Below are positions 36,209-44,829 of a stretch of 64,000 nt of DNA, one piece after another; position 1 is the first letter of the stretch, and each line of letters begins with the position of its first letter. Origin of the DNA: Undibacterium piscinae (GTDB taxonomy: Bacteria; Pseudomonadota; Gammaproteobacteria; Burkholderiales; Burkholderiaceae_D). The stretch spans positions 1,922,001 to 1,986,000 of the forward strand of contig CP051152.1 in NCBI GenBank assembly GCA_003970805.2. The letters are read 5' to 3'. The position numbers and the translations under genes are program-made. The notes under the pieces are model-generated. The model saw only the letters and a list, made by a program, of their open reading frames with translations. It searched no databases and had not been told where the DNA came from.

Positions 36209-37729
36209 ATGAACATGAAGCAGAGCCTCCAGTTACGTACCTCGCAACATCTGGCACTTACGCCCCAATTGCAGCAATCTATACGTCTATTGCAATTGTC
36301 TACGCTGGAATTGCATCAGGAACTGGAAACGCTGCTGATAGAAAATCCCATGCTGGAGCGAGTCGACGATCCGCTTGATCACGCAATACGCTTATTGGCT
36401 GACGGGGCCATCAGCGATAGCGGTAAGCAATCTGAGTCGGAATTTGCCGTACAAACAACGTCAGAACAAAGCAAGACCGAAACCTCCGATAACGCAGACA
36501 ATAACGAAGTAAATGGTGAAGTAACTGGCGATATCAGCACTATCGCGGAAAGCACTAGCCAGAGCGATGATGACTGGAGTTTTGACGATAGTCCGCAAGG
36601 CAGTAAGTCCTCAGAAGAAGATGAAGGCCGCCCGCAACTGGAAGCTGCGCACATCTCGCTCAAACAACATTTGCTGGAACAGATGCGGGTTAACCTGCGT
36701 GAACCGCGCGACCGGGCGCTGGTTGAGTTGATCATTGACGCCTTGGACGACAGCGGTTACCTGACCGAGTCTCTGGATGAGATTCATGCCAGTCTGCCAC
36801 TGGAACTTTACGTCGAGCCAGAAGAGTTATCTTTCGCACTGGCCATGGTGCAGAGTTTTGATCCGCCAGGGGTAGCTGCACGCAGTCCCTCAGAATGCCT
36901 GGCATTACAAATTAAGCGACTGCCCAAAATAGCGTTCGTAACGCGACGTCTGGCGCTCGCTATTGTCGAAACACAACTTCCCTTATTTGCGCAGCGCGAT
37001 TTCAATAAACTGAAGAAAATCTTTAATTGCGACGAGGAAGATTTGCGCGAAGCACAGGTCGTGATTCGCCTGTGCAAGCCAAAACCAGGCTCAGAGTTTG
37101 CGAGCGATGCTTCTGACTATGTGGTACCCGACGTCATAGTCAAACAAGTTGGCAATGAATGGCAAGTATTGCTCAATCAAGACGTGATGCCCAAGCTGAG
37201 GGTCAACAGCATGTACGCCAACATCATGAAACAAAACCGTGGTGAAGGCAGCCTTACCCCTCAGTTACAGGAAGCGCGATGGTTGGTCAAGAATATGCGT
37301 CAGCGTTTCGAGACTATCCTGCGCGTATCGCAGGCAATAGTCGAAAGGCAACGGAATTTTTTCGTGCACGGAGCGGTTGCAATGCGTCCTCTGGTTTTAC
37401 GTGAAATTGCTGACACACTGGGTTTACATGAGAGTACAATTTCCCGTGTGACTACTCAGAAATACATGCTCACACCCCATGGCATGTTTGAGTTGAAATA
37501 CTTTTTCGGTAGCCACGTTGCAACAGAAACCGGGGGAGAAGCATCATCAACTGCGATACGAGCACTCATCAAACAATTGATAGGAGCAGAAGACCAGAAA
37601 AGCCCACTCTCTGACAGTAAAATTGCAGACATGCTGGGTGAACAAGGTATGGTAATCGCCCGCCGTACGGTAGCCAAGTACAGGGAAGCGCTTAAAATTC
37701 CACCAGTCAGTTTGCGGAAATCATTGTAA
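36209..37729 (+). CDS. rpoN: RNA polymerase sigma-54 factor
   Basis: Region I starts LRTSQHLALTPQLQQSIRLL and includes LIENPMLERVDD. An acidic region II spans about residues 70-140. The core-binding and DNA-binding parts follow, with the helix-turn-helix IADTLGLHESTISRVTTQKY and the RpoN box ARRTVAKYRE near the end. 506 residues. Starts 11 bases after lptB, so it is co-transcribed; hpf follows, as in most proteobacteria, but ptsN and hprK are not next. Confidence 0.97.
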   Translation: MNMKQSLQLRTSQHLALTPQLQQSIRLLQLSTLELHQELETLLIENPMLERVDDPLDHAIRLLADGAISDSGKQSESEFAVQTTSEQSKTETSDNADNNEVNGEVTGDISTIAESTSQSDDDWSFDDSPQGSKSSEEDEGRPQLEAAHISLKQHLLEQMRVNLREPRDRALVELIIDALDDSGYLTESLDEIHASLPLELYVEPEELSFALAMVQSFDPPGVAARSPSECLALQIKRLPKIAFVTRRLALAIVETQLPLFAQRDFNKLKKIFNCDEEDLREAQVVIRLCKPKPGSEFASDASDYVVPDVIVKQVGNEWQVLLNQDVMPKLRVNSMYANIMKQNRGEGSLTPQLQEARWLVKNMRQRFETILRVSQAIVERQRNFFVHGAVAMRPLVLREIADTLGLHESTISRVTTQKYMLTPHGMFELKYFFGSHVATETGGEASSTAIRALIKQLIGAEDQKSPLSDSKIADMLGEQGMVIARRTVAKYREALKIPPVSLRKSL

Positions 37730-37738
37730 ATATTGTTC

Positions 37739-37766
37739 TTGAAATTTTGCTTTAAATTGCTATATA
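37739..37766 (+). promoter_or_regulatory. Predicted promoter for hpf
   Basis: TTGAAA (37739-37744) and TATATA (37761-37766) with a 16-bp spacer, about 85 bases before the hpf ATG. Confidence 0.45.
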
Positions 37767-37850
37767 TGATTTAGCTCAAACAGGTTTACCGCAGTGAGCG
37801 CATAGTATGAGCAATAGTGTTATCAAGTAACATCACCATAGGAGCGTTTT

Positions 37851-38195
37851 ATGAATCTCACCATCAGTGGTCATCACCTTGAAGTAACTCCTGCAATCCG
37901 TGAACATGTACAAACCAAGCTAGAACGAATCAGGCGGCACTTCGATCAAGTCATTGATATCGCCGTCACCCTGACGGTCGACAAGCTCCGAGAAAAGGAC
38001 AAACGTCACAAGGCAGATATTAATCTGCACATCAGCGGTAAAGATATACACGTAGAAAGTCTGGCGCACGATCTGTATGCCGCCATCGACACACTGATAG
38101 ACAAACTGGACCGTCAAGTCATTAAACACAAAGACAAAATTCAGCAACACCCGCATGAAGCGATCAAGCATATTCCTGATCCAGCCTCGGTGTAA
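37851..38195 (+). CDS. hpf: Ribosome hibernation-promoting factor (short HPF)
   Basis: 114 residues of the HPF/RaiA fold: [28 protein letters not shown]-like strand and [21 protein letters not shown]. Binds the 30S decoding region and promotes 100S dimers in stationary phase. No long-form C-terminal domain. ATAGGAGCG precedes the ATG; own terminator follows. Confidence 0.95.
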   Translation: MNLTISGHHLEVTPAIREHVQTKLERIRRHFDQVIDIAVTLTVDKLREKDKRHKADINLHISGKDIHVESLAHDLYAAIDTLIDKLDRQVIKHKDKIQQHPHEAIKHIPDPASV

Positions 38196-38226
38196 TTCTA
38201 TCAACCCTTAAAGGGAATCCAAATCA

Positions 38227-38253
38227 AGGACGCTAATTCGGCGTCCTTTTTTG
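38227..38253 (+). terminator. Terminator after hpf
   Basis: AAGGACGC (38227-38234) pairs with GCGTCCTT (38241-38248), followed by TTTT. Confidence 0.85.
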
Positions 38254-38469
38254 TTATCCATTTTTCTCTGAAAAAAGCGCTAGCGCATAGGCTAAAACTG
38301 CTTTTTTAAACAAGACGAGCAAGCATACTCACTAGCTATTCAGCTAAATTCAGATTCACGCTAGAATTCAGTTTATCCGAACGAAACTCCTGCCGGGAGA
38401 CCAGCTTAGATTTATCAGCAGCTTCATTTCATCTATTCCAAAAACAATAATCAAGACAAAAAAATCTCT

Positions 38470-39561
38470 ATGAGCAACTATATTCTGACCTCAGTCCGAA
38501 ACCATATCGGTTTTATCACCTTAGATCGCCCCAAGGCGCTCAACTCATTATCCTTAGATATGATACGCAGCATCACCGCCATCTTGCTGCAATGGCAAAA
38601 CGATGAGAGTGTGCATGCCGTGTTCATCCACAGCAGCAGCGAAAAAGCTTTTTGTGCCGGTGGAGATATTCGCTTTTTCTACGATGTAGGAAATGCCACA
38701 CCAAAAGGTGACAGTGCCTTACTGGAAGATTTTTTCAGCGAAGAATACGCCTTAAACCATCTGATCCATTTCTACCCGAAACCGTATATCGCACTGCTCA
38801 ATGGAGTAGTGATGGGTGGCGGCATGGGCATCGCTCAGGCGGGAGTCGCCTGCCGTCTGCGTATTGTCACCGAACGCACCAAGATGGCGATGCCGGAAGT
38901 AAATATAGGACTTTTCCCCGATGTAGGCGGCGGCTACTTTCTGGCCCGCACTCCGGGCGAAATCGGCACCTACCTTGGGATGACCGGCGAAATCATTAAC
39001 GCTGCCGATGCCCTGTACGCGGATCTGGCTGACGTATTTATCCCCACCTCAGAACTGCCGGCGCTGATGGACTTGCTGGCTCAGACCAATGCCAGTGACA
39101 TTCGTGTGGCGATACGTGAATTTGCGGCCCCGTATGCAGCACAGGCAAGTGTTGAACACAGTGGTCTTGCAGGCAACCGGGCAAACATAGACCATCACTT
39201 CAGCGGCAAGCATGCTGTAAAAATTTTAGACTCACTCGCCAGCGATGAGTCTGCTTTTGCCGCCCAGACTCAGTCCATTATGCAGAAACGCTCACCTTTG
39301 CTCATGGCAGTCACGCTGGAACAATTACGTCGCAGTGCAGGGATGTCGGTAGCAAACTGTCTGCGTATGGAACGCAGCATGGTGCGTCATTGCTTCAAAC
39401 ATGGTGAAGTGCTGGAGGGAGTAAGAGCCTTGGTGGTGGATAAGGACAATGCACCGCAATGGTCACCGGCATCTATGGATCAAGTGAGCGATGAACTGGT
39501 ACAAGGATTTTTCAAGGAAGTATGGCCGCCGTACGCCCATCCTTTGCGCGACCTGGATTAA
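38470..39561 (+). CDS. Enoyl-CoA hydratase/isomerase family, 3-hydroxyisobutyryl-CoA hydrolase type
   Basis: Crotonase fold of 363 residues, the length of the hydrolase subgroup that acts in valine breakdown. Motifs: FITLDRPKALNSLSLDMI, FCAGGDIRFFYD (oxyanion hole 1), LLNGVVMGGGMGIAQAG (oxyanion hole 2), MPEVNIGLFPDVGGGYFLAR, and a C-terminal SLMRMERSMVRHCF-like helix. No other valine-degradation gene is adjacent, so the substrate is inferred from family only. Sits alone between hpf and a convergent DUF4197 gene. Confidence 0.85.
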   Translation: MSNYILTSVRNHIGFITLDRPKALNSLSLDMIRSITAILLQWQNDESVHAVFIHSSSEKAFCAGGDIRFFYDVGNATPKGDSALLEDFFSEEYALNHLIHFYPKPYIALLNGVVMGGGMGIAQAGVACRLRIVTERTKMAMPEVNIGLFPDVGGGYFLARTPGEIGTYLGMTGEIINAADALYADLADVFIPTSELPALMDLLAQTNASDIRVAIREFAAPYAAQASVEHSGLAGNRANIDHHFSGKHAVKILDSLASDESAFAAQTQSIMQKRSPLLMAVTLEQLRRSAGMSVANCLRMERSMVRHCFKHGEVLEGVRALVVDKDNAPQWSPASMDQVSDELVQGFFKEVWPPYAHPLRDLD

Positions 39562-39690
39562 CAGATTAAAAGCACACGGCTGCCTTGATTGGCTTGAGGT
39601 GAGCCGTTGCAAGCCGATTAAATAGCCGATTAATAAGCCAGCGAGTAAGCCGATGCAGAACTAAAATCGGCTTACTTAAGATAGTTAGCC

Positions 39691-40401
39691 CTATTTTAAA
39701 AGTCCGAAGACCTTACCGATGATTTTACTTCCGGCACCGATAGGATCCAGACGGATCGCCTTCTCTTCTTCCGCAATCATCAGATATAAGCCATCCAAAG
39801 CCCGTTGTGTGACGTAATTTTCGACGCTGGCTTGCTGTGCCGGCACGACCCCAAATTTATGCGCCTGCCCCATCACACTATTGTATTGGGCGGACAAGCC
39901 AGCTTTGTCCGTCACGCCCTTGACCATGGGCAAAAATTTGACAGTCAGAGGTGCAGCCGTCTTTTGCTTGAAAAAATCTGTCACCGAGGTATCGCCCCCG
40001 GTCAGTATGTTTTTTGCATCGGTAACCGACATCGATTTCACCGCGTCCAGCAACAAGGGTTTCGCCATAGGCACTGCCGCTTCAGCTGCGCGGTTCATAG
40101 ACACTACCAACTCATCCAGTTGCTTGCCTTGCCCCGTCATCCTCAAGATAGGCAGTGCCTGCTCCAGCACTGAAGGCAAATGAATCCTGACTTTATCATT
40201 ATTGTAAAATCCATTGGTGGCACCGAGTTTGGCCACCGCTAGTTCGGAACCTTGATTCAGCGCGGCTTTTAATCCGGCACTCGCATCCTGGTTACTCAAG
40301 TCAGCAAAAGAAAAGGCCAGTACAGAGCTCGAAATGACTAGCAGGACTGCGCTAACGCTTGCGCGTAGCGGATATAGACGAAACGAAAATGAATTCAACA
40401 T
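39691..40401 (-). CDS. DUF4197 periplasmic protein
   Basis: 236 residues with a Sec signal ending near SSVLAF|SF. Helical mature part with the family's features: GLKAALNQGSELAVAKLG, YNNDKVRIHLPS, MNRAAEAAVPMAKPLL, ALDGLYLMIAEEEKAIR and a C-terminal GSKIIGKVFGLLK. Function unknown. Same strand as dgt, 60 bases downstream of it. Confidence 0.85.
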   Translation of the reverse strand: MLNSFSFRLYPLRASVSAVLLVISSSVLAFSFADLSNQDASAGLKAALNQGSELAVAKLGATNGFYNNDKVRIHLPSVLEQALPILRMTGQGKQLDELVVSMNRAAEAAVPMAKPLLLDAVKSMSVTDAKNILTGGDTSVTDFFKQKTAAPLTVKFLPMVKGVTDKAGLSAQYNSVMGQAHKFGVVPAQQASVENYVTQRALDGLYLMIAEEEKAIRLDPIGAGSKIIGKVFGLLK

Positions 40402-40460
40402 ACGATGCTCCAGGATTTAGGTGGTACGAAGTAGCGAGAAACAGATATCCCAGCGGGCAA

Positions 40461-41606
40461 TCAAATTTCTTCTATAGAGAATAAACGGCGATGTTCCCTG
40501 ATAGCGTAGCGATCGGTCATGCCTGCAATATAATCGGCAATTTTTCGCGCTTGCAGGGTTTGCGCGTCTACCGTATGCAGTTTGACCTGATAATCTGGCG
40601 GCAATAAGTTCGGCTGCGCGATCAGTGCATCAAAGATCTCACGCACAATAGTCTTGGCCTTACTGGTCATACGATTTACCAGATAATGCCGATACAGTTT
40701 TTCGCGTAAAAATTGTTTCAGCACTTTTGCTTCCTGATGCATTGCATCTGAGAAAGCGATCATCGGTCCCATCAACCGTACCTGAGCCACCGAAACAGGC
40801 GCGTAATCTGCGATCCGTTGTTCTGAAGTCTGAATCAAATCGACTATCAGGACGTTAATCATGCGTCGTATGGTTTCTGAAATAGCGCGCCTACCATTGA
40901 TACCAGGATAAGCCAGATCAACCTCATGCCTGTAGCGTGCATAAAAATCCAATTCCAGCAATTGCGATTCCACTAGCAAGCCAGAGCGCAATCCATCATC
41001 GATATCATGATTGTTATAGGCGATTTCATCAGCCAGATTAGTCAACTGCGCTTCTAGCGTTGGCTGAGTTTTTTCGATGAACCTTAGTCCAACTTCGCCT
41101 AATTTTTTTGCGTGATTTAATGAACAATGCTTGAGTATGCCCTCACGGGTTTCAAAACTCAGGTTTAAACCATCAAAAGCACCATAGCGCTCTTCCAGAG
41201 TATCAACTACACGCAGACTCTGCAGATTATGTTCGAAGCCATCAAACTCCTTCATGCAAGCGTTCAGGGCGTCTTGCCCGGCGTGGCCAAACGGCGTATG
41301 ACCGAGATCGTGTGCCAGTGAAATGGCCTCAACCAGATCCTCATTCAAGCCTAAGTTACGGGCGATTGAGCGACCGATCTGCGCCACTTCAAGGCTATGC
41401 GTCAAGCGGGTACGAAACAGGTCGCCTTCATGATTGATGAATACCTGGGTTTTATATTCGAGTCGCCGAAACGCCGTACTATGAATAATTCGGTCACGGT
41501 CACGCTGATATTCGGAACGGGAACTGGCTTTTGGTTCTTCAAAACGCCGTCCGTGCGAAGTGCCGGACTGTGCGGCATAAGGAGCAAGGCGAGCGTCAGA
41601 AAACAT
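40461..41606 (-). CDS. dgt: Deoxyguanosinetriphosphate triphosphohydrolase-like protein
   Basis: HD-domain dNTPase releasing triphosphate from dGTP or other dNTPs. [14 protein letters not shown] and [20 protein letters not shown] supply the metal ligands; [16 protein letters not shown] and [18 protein letters not shown] follow. 381 residues, the shorter type-2 form. Last gene of the pil-aro unit, 25 bases after aroB. Acts opposite to ribonucleotide reductase on dNTP pools. Confidence 0.94.
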   Translation of the reverse strand: MFSDARLAPYAAQSGTSHGRRFEEPKASSRSEYQRDRDRIIHSTAFRRLEYKTQVFINHEGDLFRTRLTHSLEVAQIGRSIARNLGLNEDLVEAISLAHDLGHTPFGHAGQDALNACMKEFDGFEHNLQSLRVVDTLEERYGAFDGLNLSFETREGILKHCSLNHAKKLGEVGLRFIEKTQPTLEAQLTNLADEIAYNNHDIDDGLRSGLLVESQLLELDFYARYRHEVDLAYPGINGRRAISETIRRMINVLIVDLIQTSEQRIADYAPVSVAQVRLMGPMIAFSDAMHQEAKVLKQFLREKLYRHYLVNRMTSKAKTIVREIFDALIAQPNLLPPDYQVKLHTVDAQTLQARKIADYIAGMTDRYAIREHRRLFSIEEI

Positions 41607-41631
41607 AGAGTGCTTTAATTGGTACTGTCAG

Positions 41632-43269
41632 CTAAATACTGGCGCGCAGTGTGGCCAGCAGCATTTCTTTTGGCACCCCGGTGATGATAGGCGCGCCTAA
41701 AGGCTTAAGTAAAATGAACTTAATTTTGCCATCTTCATTTTTCTTGTCGACTTCCATCAATTCCAGCCAGCGATCTTCACCAAGATCTGGCGCAACTACC
41801 GGCAAGCCGGCTGCCTCCACCAGTTTTTGTATCCTTACTTTACTGACGTAATCGATATATCCCATGCGAAATGACAAATCTGCCGCCATCACCATGCCAC
41901 AGCCTACAGCTTCACCGTGCAGCCATTTACCATAGCCCAAGCCCGATTCAATCGCGTGACCAAAAGTATGTCCGAAATTCAAGATAGCGCGCAAACCGCC
42001 CTCGCGCTCATCCTGACGCACCACATCGGCCTTGATTTCGCAGGAGCGAGAAATCGCATAGGCTAAAGCTTCCGGATCTTTTGCGCGCAACTTGGCAATA
42101 TGCGCCTCTATCCACTCAAAAAATGGCGCATCAATAATCGCTCCATGCTTGATCACTTCGGCAAGTCCGGCGGATAACTCGCGATCCGGCAAAGTGTTGA
42201 GGGTAGCGGTATCTGCGATTACCGCCTGTGGCTGGTAAAACGCTCCTATCATGTTCTTGCCTAGCGGATGATTAATCCCGGTCTTACCGCCGACAGAGGA
42301 ATCAACCTGCGACAGCAAGGTTGTAGGGATTTGTACAAAGGGCACACCCCGCATATACGAGGCCGCGGCGAATCCCGTCATATCACCGATCACGCCACCA
42401 CCCAAGGCTAGCAAGGTGATTTTCCGGTCACACTTGGCTTCTAACAGTGCGTCAAATATCAGCATCAGGTTAGCCAAATTTTTATGCTCTTCACCGTCAG
42501 GCAATACGATACTGATGACTTGCTTACCTATCGTGCGCAAAGCTTGCTCCACCCCCGCAAGATACAGCGGCGCCACCACGGTATTTGTGACGATGGCAAT
42601 TTTTTGCCCCTTAATGTATTGGCGCAAAATATCGCCGGAACACAGCAAGGACTCGCCTATGGCGATAGGATAACTACGGTCACCGAGTTCAACTCTGAGG
42701 GTTTGTACGGAAGCTTGTTGCTGCATGAGTAAGACATTCTCTTTAGATAGCGCACCTGGTATCAGTGCCAGTTGCGTCAAAATGGATTGCACCAGAAATT
42801 GTATATTCGGCCTGCCGGTTTCTATCACTATGTGGGCGACCTGCTGGTATAAGGGCTCTCGTTGCGCTTCCAACTCTTCGAGTTTTTTACGCGGGTCTGC
42901 GGTGCGCAGCAAGGGCCGATTTTTATCATGACGGGTACGTTGCAAGATGCTGTTGATACCGGCACGCAGATAAATCACGGTACCGCGCTCATGCAAAAAG
43001 CGGCGACTAGTCTCATTGAGAATAGCACCGCCGCCAGTAGCAAGAACAATACCGTCTTGCGCCGTCAGATCATTGATGACTTCAGCTTCACGCTGTCGAA
43101 AACTCGCTTCACCTTCGACTTCGAAAATCACAGGAATCGAGACCCCGGTTCTGGCCTCGATTTCATGATCAGAATCAATAAAACGTTTATTGAGTTTCTT
43201 CGCAAGGGCTCGGCCTATCGTAGTTTTCCCCGAGCCCATCAGGCCTACTAAAAATATGTTGCCTTGCAT
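41632..43269 (-). CDS. aroKB: Shikimate kinase fused to 3-dehydroquinate synthase (AroK-AroB)
   Basis: One uninterrupted 545-codon frame holds two shikimate-pathway enzymes. Residues 1-170: shikimate kinase with P-loop [39 protein letters not shown] and the lid R-P-L-L. A linker of about 12 residues ([11 protein letters not shown]) leads to residues 182-545: dehydroquinate synthase with [49 protein letters not shown] and [11 protein letters not shown] metal ligands. In relatives aroK and aroB are adjacent but separate. An internal ATG at 42726 (MQQQASVQ) matches the usual AroB start, so both a fusion and a separate AroB are possible. Confidence 0.92.
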   Translation of the reverse strand: MQGNIFLVGLMGSGKTTIGRALAKKLNKRFIDSDHEIEARTGVSIPVIFEVEGEASFRQREAEVINDLTAQDGIVLATGGGAILNETSRRFLHERGTVIYLRAGINSILQRTRHDKNRPLLRTADPRKKLEELEAQREPLYQQVAHIVIETGRPNIQFLVQSILTQLALIPGALSKENVLLMQQQASVQTLRVELGDRSYPIAIGESLLCSGDILRQYIKGQKIAIVTNTVVAPLYLAGVEQALRTIGKQVISIVLPDGEEHKNLANLMLIFDALLEAKCDRKITLLALGGGVIGDMTGFAAASYMRGVPFVQIPTTLLSQVDSSVGGKTGINHPLGKNMIGAFYQPQAVIADTATLNTLPDRELSAGLAEVIKHGAIIDAPFFEWIEAHIAKLRAKDPEALAYAISRSCEIKADVVRQDEREGGLRAILNFGHTFGHAIESGLGYGKWLHGEAVGCGMVMAADLSFRMGYIDYVSKVRIQKLVEAAGLPVVAPDLGEDRWLELMEVDKKNEDGKIKFILLKPLGAPIITGVPKEMLLATLRASI

Positions 43270-43319
43270 CTAAAACCTTATAAAACGTCATTAAGCAGCA
43301 AACGACAAAACTCTTTCAT

Positions 43320-44813
43320 TTATGGATAAATAATATTCACAGAAGTAACGGTAGTATCGCCTAATGGTGTTTTCAATTCAATCAACGCCTTACCAGTTCC
43401 TGCTACGCACCCGGCAGTTGGCGTAAGTGTAATAGTATGGGCAGTACCAGATTGTGCCGTCGTTTTTGGTGGCGGAACTTTATTTGACAACACAGATCCA
43501 GAGACATTCGTACCGGTAACTGTGATAGTAGTATCTACAGGCATAGGATAACCATTTTCATCCACGACTGTTACATCAAACAGTTTCGCAACACAAGATG
43601 AAAAAGTCCATGATGCAGGCAGTCCCACAATAGCCCCATGAGAAGTGCTATTAACAATATAAGTCGATTGTTGCAATGTTTCAGTTCCATTTGTAGTGGT
43701 TGCAATAATAGTAACCACTGAACGAAATGGGGCTTGACTAACCCAGACAACCGAACACGTTCCGTTTTTTGTTAAGCATCTAGCAGTAGCTTTTGTACCT
43801 TCATCACCAATAATGGCACCACCATCTGTCGTAAATACGATAGGAACACCATCTGCAACTACACCACCATTTGCGTCGGCTAAATACGCAGAGATTTTAT
43901 CTTGAACACCAAGATGATTGATACCTTCGATATTAGTTTTTTCTGGTCCAATCGAAAAACGTGATGCGCTAGGTAGGCCTGTTGTGACCGCAACAGTATC
44001 AGATTTTGTAAATATAGCAGTGCCATCAACGGTCGCCGTAACCGCCACAGAAACTGGTGTATCGCCAGAGTTCACCGCTACAGTAACTTTACCGGATGGA
44101 TCTGTAATACCAGAGGTCGCACCTAAAACTACAGGTGTGCCTGTTGGCACTGAAAAATTCACCTTAACATTGGAAATTCCTAAGTCCGTTTTATCTGCAA
44201 CAGTAAATGTGAGTATTGCGACTTCAGATCTTCCATTACCACCAGCACCTTTAATAACGATAGAGGTATCCGCAGGCACTGCAGAGCTAAACTTGATTGA
44301 AGTAGGAGTAGCATTAACGGAAGCTTTCACCTCAAACGTTACGCTCTTCGTTATCGCAGTCGTTCCAACAGCGACTGCGGATGCGGTTAAAGTGCCGGCA
44401 CCAGTACCAACTCCAGCCTTCAACCCCATAGTCGCAATCCCATCACTACCAGTCAATGCTGTACCAGTTGTCGCTGATAAAGTAGCAATTGCCGTATCCA
44501 AACTAAAAGTAACCAAAACACCGGCCCCGGCAGGCGCACCTGAACTAGTGAGCACCAATGCTTTTGCAAGCAAACCACCGGATCCTGATATCAAATTTGT
44601 AGGCACGCCCACTTGATCAACCAAAGTGAGTTGAATAGAGCCGTTATTGGTTACCGTTCCACCTGAGCCAGCACTGCCACTACCACCAGTACTTCCCGCA
44701 GAACCACCACCACCGCCACAAGCCGAAAGTATTGCCACTAAACTGACCGCAAACAAGGAACGAAATAATTTACCCACAGCTAACCTCTTACCAAAATGAT
44801 TCATATTTTTCAT
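43320..44813 (-). CDS. Large Ig-like-domain lipoprotein in the pil-aro operon
   Basis: About 497 residues. Lipoprotein signal with lipobox LSAC followed by a Gly/Ser-rich linker (GGGGGSAGSTGGSGSAGSGG). Then several beta-rich repeats resembling bacterial Ig-like (Big_1/invasin) domains: GAGVLVTFSLDTAIATLSAT plus ALTGSDGIATMGLKAG, and GISNVKVNFSVPTG plus ITDPSGKVTVAV, and DANGGVVADGVPIVFTTDGG. Two late cysteine pairs. It begins 17 bases after pilQ, so co-transcription with the pilus genes is likely. Surface or pilus-associated function is inference. The start could be ATG at 44813 or 44804, or GTG at 44825. Confidence 0.75.
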   Translation of the reverse strand: MKNMNHFGKRLAVGKLFRSLFAVSLVAILSACGGGGGSAGSTGGSGSAGSGGTVTNNGSIQLTLVDQVGVPTNLISGSGGLLAKALVLTSSGAPAGAGVLVTFSLDTAIATLSATTGTALTGSDGIATMGLKAGVGTGAGTLTASAVAVGTTAITKSVTFEVKASVNATPTSIKFSSAVPADTSIVIKGAGGNGRSEVAILTFTVADKTDLGISNVKVNFSVPTGTPVVLGATSGITDPSGKVTVAVNSGDTPVSVAVTATVDGTAIFTKSDTVAVTTGLPSASRFSIGPEKTNIEGINHLGVQDKISAYLADANGGVVADGVPIVFTTDGGAIIGDEGTKATARCLTKNGTCSVVWVSQAPFRSVVTIIATTTNGTETLQQSTYIVNSTSHGAIVGLPASWTFSSCVAKLFDVTVVDENGYPMPVDTTITVTGTNVSGSVLSNKVPPPKTTAQSGTAHTITLTPTAGCVAGTGKALIELKTPLGDTTVTSVNIIYP

Positions 44814-44829
44814 AGTGACTGACACTGTC

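Noticed and set aside
43918..44616. 232-codon plus-strand frame
   Set aside because: Antisense to the Ig-like lipoprotein; Val/Pro/Thr-rich composition is a reflection of its repeats, with no ribosome site.
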